Shown here in pieces: positions 8,542 to 16,506 of a DNA stretch of 64,000 bases. Position 1 is the stretch's first letter, and each line of letters begins with the position of its first letter. Location of the stretch: the NCBI RefSeq assembly GCF_001029435.1, contig NZ_LDOV01000018.1, forward strand, positions 1 to 64,000, written 5' to 3'. Made by a program: the position numbers and the translations under genes. Source of the stretch: Photobacterium aphoticum. GTDB taxonomy: Bacteria > Pseudomonadota > Gammaproteobacteria > Enterobacterales > Vibrionaceae. Under the pieces are notes generated by a model. The model did not search any database and was not told where the DNA came from. It was given only the letters and a program-made list of their open reading frames with translations.

Positions 8542-8994
8542 ATGGTACAAAAACAGCGGGCTCACCTTCTCACCGATGACATTTTAACCAATGAAAACAC
8601 ATGGCCCACCTTGCTGGGGAAACTCGCGGTGGAATACCGCACACTCAAAGCCATGGTCACGATTTACTGCCAACATCACCATCACACCCAAATACTGTGT
8701 GACGATTGCCGACATTTTCTCCAGTATGCCCATACACGCCTTGATCGCTGTCCCTACGGTGAAGCCAAACCGACATGTAAGATCTGCCCGATTCATTGCT
8801 ACAAAGCCGACTACAAAGAAAAATCACGCACCATTATGCGCTACGCCGGCCCAAGAATGCTTGTACACCACCCTATTCTGGCCATTCGTCATTTAGTGGC
8901 AGACAGAAAACCGGTGCCAGATAAACCAGCACCGGGGGCATCTAACCGCCACCAGCGCAAAGCCGCCGCTTCCCGCAATACCTCGTCCCAGTGA
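8542..8994 (+). CDS. ygbA: YgbA family, nitric-oxide-responsive protein
   Basis: 150 residues of the YgbA_NO family (annotated 'nitrous oxide-stimulated promoter'), of unknown biochemical role. Seen: a cysteine-rich core, IYCQHHH, LCDDCRHFLQYAHTRLDRCPYGEAKPTCKICPIHCY, and a C-terminal basic tail. The cysteines suggest metal or Fe-S binding (inference). The ATG at 8542 is preferred over TTG at 8527 because GGAG sits nine bases before it. An NsrR-like site upstream agrees with nitrosative-stress induction. Confidence 0.87.
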   Translation: MVQKQRAHLLTDDILTNENTWPTLLGKLAVEYRTLKAMVTIYCQHHHHTQILCDDCRHFLQYAHTRLDRCPYGEAKPTCKICPIHCYKADYKEKSRTIMRYAGPRMLVHHPILAIRHLVADRKPVPDKPAPGASNRHQRKAAASRNTSSQ

Positions 8995-9018
8995 ATAACA
9001 AAACATCTCAGTAAAATG

Positions 9019-9050
9019 AAAAAAGGGACACAACATAGGTTATGTCCCTT
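9019..9050 (-). terminator. Minus-strand terminator
   Basis: GGGACA / TGTCCC stem with an inner AAC/GTT pairing and TTTTTT on the minus strand. It serves the lipoprotein gene ending at 9093. Confidence 0.75.
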
Positions 9051-9092
9051 CTCTGGCATTGTATTGATACCTTAACGCAAGGCGTTCGGTGA

Positions 9093-9461
9093 TCAGTTAC
9101 GGTAATAATCGACAATTTGTAGCGTAGCCGGTGGCGCCTTGCCCTCTAGCGACACTTGGAAGGCATTATTGCCCAACATTTTCACGGATGAGCCCATTTT
9201 GCCAGTCACACTCACCCCTTCGATTTTCTCAAACGGTTTCGCTTGGGTGTAATGCATGTTCACCTGCAAGTCGATATCTTGGTTAGCGCCTAAATCGAAT
9301 TGGCAGATACCGGTTTCACAATACACATCTAACTGTGCATCCTGGTATTGAATCGTCTCAACCCCTTTTACTGGCGTCGCAGTGATCTGTAATTTCTCAC
9401 CACATCCGGCTAATGAAAATAATGCGAGCCCGATAGCCAATGCTTTGACGTGTTGTTTCAC
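9093..9461 (-). CDS. Putative lipoprotein
   Basis: 122 residues, function not recognised. Seen: a lipoprotein signal peptide with lipobox LAGC (Cys at ~20), then a beta-rich mature part with two cysteines (YCETGICQF) and the end LQIVDYYRN. No charged +2 inner-membrane retention signal of the Asp type is present (C is followed by GE), so an outer-membrane location is possible. Monocistronic, with its own terminator. Confidence 0.75.
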   Translation of the reverse strand: MKQHVKALAIGLALFSLAGCGEKLQITATPVKGVETIQYQDAQLDVYCETGICQFDLGANQDIDLQVNMHYTQAKPFEKIEGVSVTGKMGSSVKMLGNNAFQVSLEGKAPPATLQIVDYYRN

Positions 9462-9549
9462 GCTGTAGTCCTCTGACGTTGATTATGTCGATTGTTTATA
9501 CGGTGGATAATATATACGGCAATAACCTTTAACCTCAGCTTATCACAAA

Positions 9550-9580
9550 AATAAAAACGCCAGTCAAAACTGGCGTTTAA
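9550..9580 (-). terminator. Terminator of the POT transporter gene
   Basis: ACGCCAGT / ACTGGCGT stem followed on the minus strand by TTTTTATTTTT. Confidence 0.88.
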
Positions 9581-9603
9581 GATTGCAAAATGTGCGTAGC
9601 AGA

Positions 9604-11118
9604 TTAGTGCTGCGCTGCTGGCTTATCGCTATTCGCCAACTCTTCTTTCTCTAACGCTTCCCCTTTGTGGATCAACGACGCAATCACTTTTGACAGGGCT
9701 AACGTCACAAACGCCATCACCACCGCCAGTATGGCCAAATTAAAGAAATAGCTCGCGTAAACGTTTTCAATGATCTCGGGTGTCAGTACCTGATCTTTTG
9801 GCAGAGCAATACGGGTAGAAATCACCGCCGCCAAAATACCACTTAGCGACAGGGCAACCGAGCGCAAACCAATTGAGAACGCTGACAGATAGCGTGGCAC
9901 CATTTCAAAAATGAAGCCCGCGCCCAATGCGCCCACAATCAATTCCGCCAGTGACTGGAAGAAATGCACCCACAAAATCCAGTTTGCAGAGATCTTGCCG
10001 TCTACGCCGACAAACTGCGTTGAAAAGCCCAACAACGAGAAAGCAATCGCACTGAACACAAACGCGGCTGCAAACTTGGTCGGAATCGATGGCGAGAAGC
10101 CTTTTTTCTCCAACCAACCGTAGACATAAATCACCGGTCCACCCAACACAAAACACCATAATGGGTTAAACGCCGCATTTGATTCTGGACGAATTGGAAT
10201 TAAGCCAAACAACTGATCTCCCATCAAATTGATGGCATAGATGTTCATTGAGGTCAGCATTTGTCCGTAATAAAAATAGAAGACAATCATGATGAAGATG
10301 GTGATCAACACACCACACATCTTGTATTTATAAGACGGTGTCGCTTTGGTGATTTCATAAATGAAGTAACCAATCGCACCCACACCTAAGGCATACAGCA
10401 AGTATTTACCGGCATCCAGGTTTGAGAATACCCAATACACCAAGCCCAACATGACGGCGGAGCCCACCACAAAACCCATCCACACTTTGCTGCTAACAGG
10501 TTGACGGTCTAGGTCGTTACCCACGGCGATAAATTGCTGCTTAAACAGCACAAACAACACGAGAGTAATCGACATGATGCCCGCTGCGATATAGAAGTTG
10601 CCTTGGTAAGCCAAGTACGCCACCAAAAACGGGAATAGGTATTTAGAAGAGAATGACCCTAAATTGTTCAATGAATAGTTGATGGTCAAACCTTGCTGGA
10701 AAGCCTCACGGTTTGTTGCCGAATAGGAATTCCCCAGCAAGACTGTCGGACTGGTGGCTGACAATCCGCGCGCATAACCAATCAAAGCAATCGCGAAGAT
10801 ACTGAGTGGGACATTTAAGTTACTGGCACCAAAGCCAAGCAGGAAAAAGCCGAACGTATACACGGTGTAACCGATATAAACGGCGCGGAAAGAACCCAGG
10901 TAGCGGTCAGCAACAAACCCACCGACAGCAGAGAAAACAGGGCCAACTGCACCGAAAGCACCCATCATCATGATGGTATCCGCTTCGCTGTAGTTAAGTT
11001 CATCCAAGAAAAACTTCGTCAGCAATACATAGGTACCATAGAACGCGGCACCCCATAAAAACTGACGAAAGATTAACACCCTGGCTATAAACGGAAATCT
11101 AGCATTTGCATCTTGCAT
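9604..11118 (-). CDS. Divergent POT/PTR-family peptide transporter
   Basis: A 504-residue inner-membrane transporter of the major facilitator type, with about 12-14 hydrophobic segments. Seen: GAVGPVFSAVGGFVADRYLGSFRAVYIG (loop 2-3 motif), INYSLNNLGSF, and FYFYYGQMLTSMNIYAINLMG followed by FNPLWCFVLGGP, which align with DtpA-type proton/oligopeptide symporters. Odd: the ExxERFYY proton-coupling motif of helix 1 reads RQFLWGAAFYGTY, so the paired glutamates and arginine are absent. Coupling or substrate may therefore differ from classical peptide transporters. Confidence 0.85.
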   Translation of the reverse strand: MQDANARFPFIARVLIFRQFLWGAAFYGTYVLLTKFFLDELNYSEADTIMMMGAFGAVGPVFSAVGGFVADRYLGSFRAVYIGYTVYTFGFFLLGFGASNLNVPLSIFAIALIGYARGLSATSPTVLLGNSYSATNREAFQQGLTINYSLNNLGSFSSKYLFPFLVAYLAYQGNFYIAAGIMSITLVLFVLFKQQFIAVGNDLDRQPVSSKVWMGFVVGSAVMLGLVYWVFSNLDAGKYLLYALGVGAIGYFIYEITKATPSYKYKMCGVLITIFIMIVFYFYYGQMLTSMNIYAINLMGDQLFGLIPIRPESNAAFNPLWCFVLGGPVIYVYGWLEKKGFSPSIPTKFAAAFVFSAIAFSLLGFSTQFVGVDGKISANWILWVHFFQSLAELIVGALGAGFIFEMVPRYLSAFSIGLRSVALSLSGILAAVISTRIALPKDQVLTPEIIENVYASYFFNLAILAVVMAFVTLALSKVIASLIHKGEALEKEELANSDKPAAQH

Positions 11119-11312
11119 ACTTTACTCCTTCAATACTATGCACCGAAGAAGCTAGCACTTTGCCATTGAACATTTTATGATCAGATGCAATTAATTACAT
11201 ACTCTGCGTAGCGCAGAAGATAAATATTGCTTGGTTGTGATCTTAATGCAGATTATTTTGAAATAAATCCAAATACCAACACCTTGAATTGAGTTAACAA
11301 TAAGTATCAAAA

Positions 11313-11900
11313 TTACATGCCATTAACTTGGCTTTTATTAGCCCATTCTGCTTGCGTAATTCGGTACAGGCAATGGCGCTTCACAGTGTCGGGATAGGAC
11401 AACAGTTTGGGGTGATCAAAGTCTTCCCCTGTGTTACTCATACCAATCTTTTCCATCACTTTACGCGAAGGCGTATTACTCAAGATCGTAAACGCATACA
11501 CCTCAGGCTGTTGAAGGGTATCAAAGGCAAAAGCTAATGCCGCCTGCGCCGCCTCACTCGCAAAGCCCTGCTGCCAATGTGCGGCACTTAAACGCCAGCC
11601 TATTTCAACCAGCGGCGTGTTTGGAATGGCGACTGTTTCATCTTGCGTATGCAGGCCCACAAAACCAATATACTCACCACTATCTTTGCGCTCGACGGCC
11701 CAGAATCCCCAACCCCGTTCCAGTAATAATCCCTGAATGCGGCTCGCCAGGGCGTTACTCTCGTCTTCTGATAAACAATGGGGAAAATAGCGCATCACAG
11801 CGGGATCGGCTGTCATGGCTGCAAACACGGGAAAATCATCCGCTTTCCAGCCGCGTAATATCAGCCGTTCGGTTTCTAGCGTCACAATGGGAGATGTCAT
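11313..11900 (-). CDS. GNAT acetyltransferase, RimJ/RimL type
   Basis: 195 residues. Seen: LETERLILRGWKADDFPVFAAMTADPAVMRYFP at the N-terminus, GFVGLH, EIGWRLSAAHWQQGFASEAAQAALAFAF covering the acetyl-CoA loop (QGFASEA), and NTPSRKVMEKIGM, all typical of ribosomal-protein N-acetyltransferase relatives. The acceptor substrate is unknown. AAGGAA precedes the ATG. No terminator is evident downstream. Confidence 0.88.
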   Translation of the reverse strand: MTSPIVTLETERLILRGWKADDFPVFAAMTADPAVMRYFPHCLSEDESNALASRIQGLLLERGWGFWAVERKDSGEYIGFVGLHTQDETVAIPNTPLVEIGWRLSAAHWQQGFASEAAQAALAFAFDTLQQPEVYAFTILSNTPSRKVMEKIGMSNTGEDFDHPKLLSYPDTVKRHCLYRITQAEWANKSQVNGM

Positions 11901-11967
11901 CGTTGGTTCCTTCTACTGCTATTTTTGTTTCAGCGATTCCTGCTGTGCCGCTTTCGGCAGCGTGTCT

Positions 11968-12002
11968 TTCTGTTTATCTTTATCTGTTTATCTATCTGTC
12001 TA
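11968..12002. repeat. Imperfect TCTGTTTATC pyrimidine-rich repeat
   Basis: Repeated TCTGTTTATC/TATCTGT units, about 70-100 bases upstream of the GNAT start. The rest of the 11901-12250 gap is promoter DNA for pdxY, with no supported gene. Confidence 0.5.
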
Positions 12003-12250
12003 CCATCCGTTTTTCAGTTTACCACCAGCTTGACGCATAATCTCTTGTGGCAAAAAAACGCGACGATTTCCCTCCATATGCAGCCATCAGCATGAAAATT
12101 ATCGCTGTTAGATGCAAAACAATGCCATTAAGCGATAAAAGAATGACCTATGATTATGAAATATTACATTTTATGTAGAATTGATTGTGATGAGGGTCAA
12201 GTCACATTATTATCGTTTGATCTAAACATACCCCAACAGGATTTTTAATT

Positions 12251-13105
12251 ATGAAAGGTATTCTCTCTATCCAGTCGCATGTTGTGTATGGCCATGCTGG
12301 CAACAGTTCAGCAGTGTTCCCTCTGCAACGCATGGGGTTTGAGGTATGGCCTATTCATACCGTTCAGTTCTCTAACCACACCCAATACAAAGAAGGCTGG
12401 ACTGGCCGTGCATTTCAAGCCAGCGACATTACGGATCTGGTATCGGGTATGGCTGCGATTGGTCAGCTGCAAAACTGTGACGCCATTCTAAGTGGTTACC
12501 AAGGCAGTGCTGAGCAGTGTCTTGCTATTCAGGACACGGTAATTCAAGTGAAAGCGGCGAACCCAAATGCACTGTATGTGTGTGATCCTGTGATGGGCGC
12601 GCCAGACAAAGGCTGTATCGTGGCACCAGGTATCGCAGAACACCTGATCAACACCCTGATGCCAATGGCTGACATTATCGTGCCTAACCAGTTTGAATTA
12701 AGCCAATTTGCCGATATGGAAATCAACAACCTGGAAGACGCGATCAAAGCGTGTCAGGTAGCGCTGTCTAAAGGCCCTAAGATGGTACTGGTGAAACACC
12801 TGCACAGTGTATCGGATGAGATGTTCTCAATGATGCTGGCGACTCAGGAAGGCTGTTGGTTAGCACAACGTCCACACCTTGAATTCGACAAGCAACCTGT
12901 TGGCGTGGGTGATTTGATCTCAGCCCTATTTACCGGTCAATTCCTGGCTCGCGATAACGCAGTCGATGCGTTTGCACACTGTAACGATGCTTGTTACGCC
13001 GTACTGAAAGCCACCAGCGACCGTGGCGAGTGGGAACTGCAAACTATCGCCGCACAAAACGAGATCGTTGAACCAAAAGAAACGTTCACGCTAAAAGCAC
13101 TGTAA
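12251..13105 (+). CDS. pdxY: Pyridoxal kinase PdxY
   Basis: Ribokinase-fold enzyme that phosphorylates pyridoxal to PLP in vitamin B6 salvage. 284 residues (E. coli 287). Seen: [47 protein letters not shown] and [12 protein letters not shown], where the GVGD aspartate is the catalytic base and anion-hole element. It stands alone and is followed by a bidirectional terminator. A PLP-dependent enzyme gene lies about 3.4 kb away, but nothing shows a functional link. Confidence 0.95.
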   Translation: MKGILSIQSHVVYGHAGNSSAVFPLQRMGFEVWPIHTVQFSNHTQYKEGWTGRAFQASDITDLVSGMAAIGQLQNCDAILSGYQGSAEQCLAIQDTVIQVKAANPNALYVCDPVMGAPDKGCIVAPGIAEHLINTLMPMADIIVPNQFELSQFADMEINNLEDAIKACQVALSKGPKMVLVKHLHSVSDEMFSMMLATQEGCWLAQRPHLEFDKQPVGVGDLISALFTGQFLARDNAVDAFAHCNDACYAVLKATSDRGEWELQTIAAQNEIVEPKETFTLKAL

Positions 13106-13124
13106 TATTGATTTGATCGATCAA

Positions 13125-13163
13125 ACAAAAAAGCGAACAACCATTACGTTGCTCGCTTTTTTA
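13125..13163. terminator. Bidirectional terminator between pdxY and the GGDEF-EAL gene
   Basis: AAAAAAGCGA-CAAC ... GTTG-TCGCTTTTTT, with T runs on both strands. It separates two convergent genes. Confidence 0.9.
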
Positions 13164-13181
13164 TTATGTGTGACTTAACGG

Positions 13182-15512
13182 TTACGCTTGGTCAATCACA
13201 GAAACCGGCTCAGCCGTATTCATGTTTAGTAATAACTGTTCAAATTCCTCTGCCGGCACCGGACGGCTAAAGTAATACCCCTGCCCGAAATCACAACCCA
13301 TTTTTTGCAGATGCTCTGCCTGCCACTGGGACTCAATCCCTTCCGCGACAACGGTCAACTTCAACGCCTGTGCCATCGCAACAATAGCATTCACCAATTC
13401 CCGATTCGCCGCATTGGTATCCAGATTTTGCAGAAACGACTTATCAATCTTCAAGCGGTGGAATGGGAATTTTTGCAAATAACTCAGCGCCGAATACCCC
13501 GTACCAAAATCATCAATGGTCAGTTGCGTGCCTAACGCTTGCAGCTTCTCAAGCAGTGCAACGACCGCTTTGCTGTGATCAAACAACAGACTTTCCGTGA
13601 CTTCAATTTCCAGTTTATCCGCAGGCAATCCTGAGATAGCCAGTGCCCGTTCAATTTGATGGCAAATCTGCTCGCAATAACGGAACTGTACACTCGAAAA
13701 GTTCACCGCGATCTGAAGTGGCTGAATCGACTGCCATTGCGCGGCTTGTTGGCAGGCCTGTTTAATAACAAAGTCCCCTAGCTTATGAATAAAGCCATTT
13801 TGCTCTGCCAGTGGAATGAATTCATCCGGCGAAACAGAACCGTACTTTTTATCCTGCCAGCGCAGTAACGCTTCTGCGGCAACAATGTTATGGGTTTGCA
13901 GATCGATGATCGGCTGATAGAAAATCACCAACTCCCCTTTCCCCAATGCCTGACGCAAACGGCCATCAAGATCCAGTTTGCGCTGCAAATCCGTATTCAT
14001 CGCCTCATGATAGAAATGGAATGCATTGCGACCATCCTGTTTCACACGGTACATCGCCGTATCGGCGGTCGCTAATAACTGCTGAATGTTGTGACCATCT
14101 TCCGGGTACACAGAAATACCAATACTGCTCGACATGAAGAATTCACGTCCACTCCAGATAAACGGTTTTTCAAACAACGCCAATAAGGTTGCAGCCAACT
14201 CCGTCGCTTTGTCGACATCCGCATCGTCAATCACCAACAGGAACTCATCGCCCCCTAAGCGCACCAGAATATCTTTCTCACGAATTGCGCTTTGCAATCG
14301 CAGGCTACTTTGCTTAAGGATATAGTCACCCGCTAAATGGCCAAGACTGTCATTGATATGCTTGAAATTATCTAAATCAATAAACATCACCAAGAACTGG
14401 GTATTTCTGACTTTGGCCCGATACAGCAAATCTTCGAGCTGCTCATAACCATACTTACGGTTAGGCAATCCGGTGAGTGCATCGTGCGTGGCTTGATACG
14501 CGAGTTTTTGCTCTGACTCTTTGCGCTTCTCAATCTCTTTTACCAAGCGTTTATTTTGCTGGAATAAGATTTTCTTTTTCTTGTTACTCTCATATACCTT
14601 GGTGCGCAAAATAATGTTGGTGTTATTCACTCTGAAGGTATAAATCAGACCAAAGAACACCGGCACGGCAAGGAAGGAAATCCCGGCAATAAACCACCCT
14701 GAGGTAATAATGTCTTTCTCATTCAGCGGCTCAAACCAACTTTTCAATTGAAAAGGGGTATTAGCAATCGGTGTTTCAAAGTAAATCTTATTGGTGAGTA
14801 ACTTTTGCGAATGGCTTTCTGCAGTCGTTAATAATGAATCCCAGACAAAGATCCCTTTGTTACCTTCGACTAATTCAATGCGACTGCGGCTCCCCTCATG
14901 TTCTTGTGTCGTTAATTGCTTAATGATGACCTCTTTATTGATATCGACAATCAAGTACGCCACCGCTTTACCGGAGTAGTACACTTTCTTGACCATTTCG
15001 ATATGCATGCCATCATCTTGATGCACCGCACGTAACATAAAATCACGATCGTCCGTTGCCAGATAATCGTGACTGTTCACATCCATTTCCTTTTTATCGT
15101 CGGTACCGGCAATCACGCGGCCGTCAAACCCTAACAGGTTGATGCGCTGATAGACAGCAGACCCGTGCACATCCGTATGGTTAACCATTTCGGTTAAGTC
15201 TTTATCCAGCTTATATAAACTGGCACCCAACCCATATTGCATCGACATGCCCGAAGCCAGATTGGCAAAGTAGGTCTGCATCGATTTGCTGCGGCTGAGA
15301 TTGGCAATCTCGTCATCAGTCACATAAAAGAAATATTCCAACATAGTCGCATAACTTTGTACTTTTAAGTTAAGCTCCCGTTGTTGTGATTCAATCAGAC
15401 GTGTCTGACCTAAGTTGGTTACTGCCAAAATCAAAATGAGATAGGTCGCGAGTAATACTGCAGCTAAAATAATTAAATTGCTACTCGATAGCTTTTGTCT
15501 TTTCTTACTCAT
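13182..15512 (-). CDS. Membrane GGDEF-EAL c-di-GMP enzyme with periplasmic sensor
   Basis: 776 residues. Seen in order: membrane segment ~11-33; periplasmic domain ~35-270, probably Cache-like; second membrane segment ~272-293; coiled linker ~305-340; GGDEF domain with intact GGDEF at ~420-424 and inhibitory-site RxxD (REKD) five residues before it; EAL domain with EALLRW (~547), NFSS, EVTESLLF, DDFGTGYSAL, KIDKSF, AEGIES and GYYFSRP. All catalytic signatures are present, so both diguanylate cyclase and phosphodiesterase activity are possible. It starts eight bases after the upstream binding-protein gene, in a putative operon. Inference: the binding protein docks on the periplasmic domain, as NspS does with MbaA in Vibrio cholerae. 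Confidence 0.93.
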   Translation of the reverse strand: MSKKRQKLSSSNLIILAAVLLATYLILILAVTNLGQTRLIESQQRELNLKVQSYATMLEYFFYVTDDEIANLSRSKSMQTYFANLASGMSMQYGLGASLYKLDKDLTEMVNHTDVHGSAVYQRINLLGFDGRVIAGTDDKKEMDVNSHDYLATDDRDFMLRAVHQDDGMHIEMVKKVYYSGKAVAYLIVDINKEVIIKQLTTQEHEGSRSRIELVEGNKGIFVWDSLLTTAESHSQKLLTNKIYFETPIANTPFQLKSWFEPLNEKDIITSGWFIAGISFLAVPVFFGLIYTFRVNNTNIILRTKVYESNKKKKILFQQNKRLVKEIEKRKESEQKLAYQATHDALTGLPNRKYGYEQLEDLLYRAKVRNTQFLVMFIDLDNFKHINDSLGHLAGDYILKQSSLRLQSAIREKDILVRLGGDEFLLVIDDADVDKATELAATLLALFEKPFIWSGREFFMSSSIGISVYPEDGHNIQQLLATADTAMYRVKQDGRNAFHFYHEAMNTDLQRKLDLDGRLRQALGKGELVIFYQPIIDLQTHNIVAAEALLRWQDKKYGSVSPDEFIPLAEQNGFIHKLGDFVIKQACQQAAQWQSIQPLQIAVNFSSVQFRYCEQICHQIERALAISGLPADKLEIEVTESLLFDHSKAVVALLEKLQALGTQLTIDDFGTGYSALSYLQKFPFHRLKIDKSFLQNLDTNAANRELVNAIVAMAQALKLTVVAEGIESQWQAEHLQKMGCDFGQGYYFSRPVPAEEFEQLLLNMNTAEPVSVIDQA

Positions 15513-15520
15513 AACCCAAT

Positions 15521-16450
15521 TTATCTATTTCCATTAAAATAACTGTCATAGAAATAAAATACAGATGGATAGTATTTTTCTACTAACGCATTATACGTGC
15601 CGTCTTTTTTTATCTGTGTCAAATATTGGTTAAATGCTTTTCGTAATTCAGGCGAATCATTGCGAAATGCTGCCGCCATACGCTGCTCTTCGGATACAGG
15701 ACCAATCACTTTAATTTCACCCGGCCATTTTTCTAACGCAATTAACGTATCTGCGACATCCAACAATGTCGTTTCTGCATCGTTATTCAAAATAGCGGGC
15801 ACCATTTCACTCAACTTTCTTGCATGGGTGGGAATAATGATATTCGCTTGTGTGTTGTACAAATCATACAGATTGGGATCCAAGCACGAGTGCTCCATGG
15901 CCAGTACGTTACGCCCCTTCATGAGCGATTTGACGGTGAAAATATCTTGTGCTGTTGAGCCACTTGGTTGGATGGGTTGTAAATCTGAATCCGCTCGCGC
16001 CACGAGCCACACGGCTGACGGGAAGTAATCATAAGAGAAAGAGACAAGCTGTGTGCGCCACGGCAGTACGGTAACGCCATTGGCGATAATATCCCCTTCC
16101 TGCGCCACGCTCCCACCCTTGACGATCTTGTTATCGGTGAATTCGGTTTGCTGGCCGGTCAGTTTGCCAATCACATTGGTCCAGCTGGCCGGAATAAATT
16201 CGTAGCGTACCCCAAGGTGATCCGCGAACCCTTTGACGATCTCGACATCTAACCCACTGAGCGAATGGATGCTGCCATTGTTGATATAGGAGATAAAGTT
16301 GGCATACGGAACGCCAATGTGGCGAAGTACGCCTTCTTCTTTGATATCGGCTAAGTCTCGCGCATGGCTGAATGCGCTAAACAATACACCAGAGACAACC
16401 AATGCGATGGTCATGCATTTTTTTACGTTCTTTTTTAATATATCCATCAT
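15521..16450 (-). CDS. Periplasmic solute-binding protein, SBP_bac_3 type
   Basis: 309 residues. Seen: a signal peptide (KKNVKKCMTIALVVSGVLFSAFSHA, given here only by its ends: KKN to SHA), then ADIKEEGVLRHIGVPYANFI, LSGLDVEIVKGFADHLGVRYEFIP and a late KDGTYNALVEKYYPS, as in amino-acid-binding family 3 proteins. No ABC permease or ATPase gene is next to it. Instead it sits between an exported PLP enzyme (56-base gap) and a GGDEF-EAL gene (8-base gap), all on the minus strand. Inference: it senses rather than transports a ligand. Confidence 0.85.
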   Translation of the reverse strand: MMDILKKNVKKCMTIALVVSGVLFSAFSHARDLADIKEEGVLRHIGVPYANFISYINNGSIHSLSGLDVEIVKGFADHLGVRYEFIPASWTNVIGKLTGQQTEFTDNKIVKGGSVAQEGDIIANGVTVLPWRTQLVSFSYDYFPSAVWLVARADSDLQPIQPSGSTAQDIFTVKSLMKGRNVLAMEHSCLDPNLYDLYNTQANIIIPTHARKLSEMVPAILNNDAETTLLDVADTLIALEKWPGEIKVIGPVSEEQRMAAAFRNDSPELRKAFNQYLTQIKKDGTYNALVEKYYPSVFYFYDSYFNGNR

Positions 16451-16472
16451 TAAGCCGTCACCTACTGACTGA

Positions 16473-16498
16473 CGACGCCAGACACCCTGGCGCCGTCG
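16473..16498 (-). other. Strong hairpin inside the putative operon
   Basis: CGACGCCAG / CTGGCG-CGTCG stem in the 56-base gap, without a T tract. It is not a classical terminator, but may be an RNA processing or stability element. Confidence 0.5.
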
Positions 16499-16506
16499 AT
16501 GCCCAC

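Noticed and set aside
11537..12040. 167-residue open frame opposite the GNAT gene
   Set aside because: It is antisense to a well-supported acetyltransferase and runs into low-complexity pyrimidine DNA; no ribosome binding site or family features.
12186..12206. TGTGA-N11-TCACA upstream of pdxY
   Set aside because: The spacer is 11 rather than 6 bases, so it does not fit CRP; chance symmetry is likely.
13112..13125. TTTGATCGATCAAA palindrome
   Set aside because: It sits just after the pdxY stop codon before a terminator and is two bases short of FNR spacing; no regulatory role is supported.
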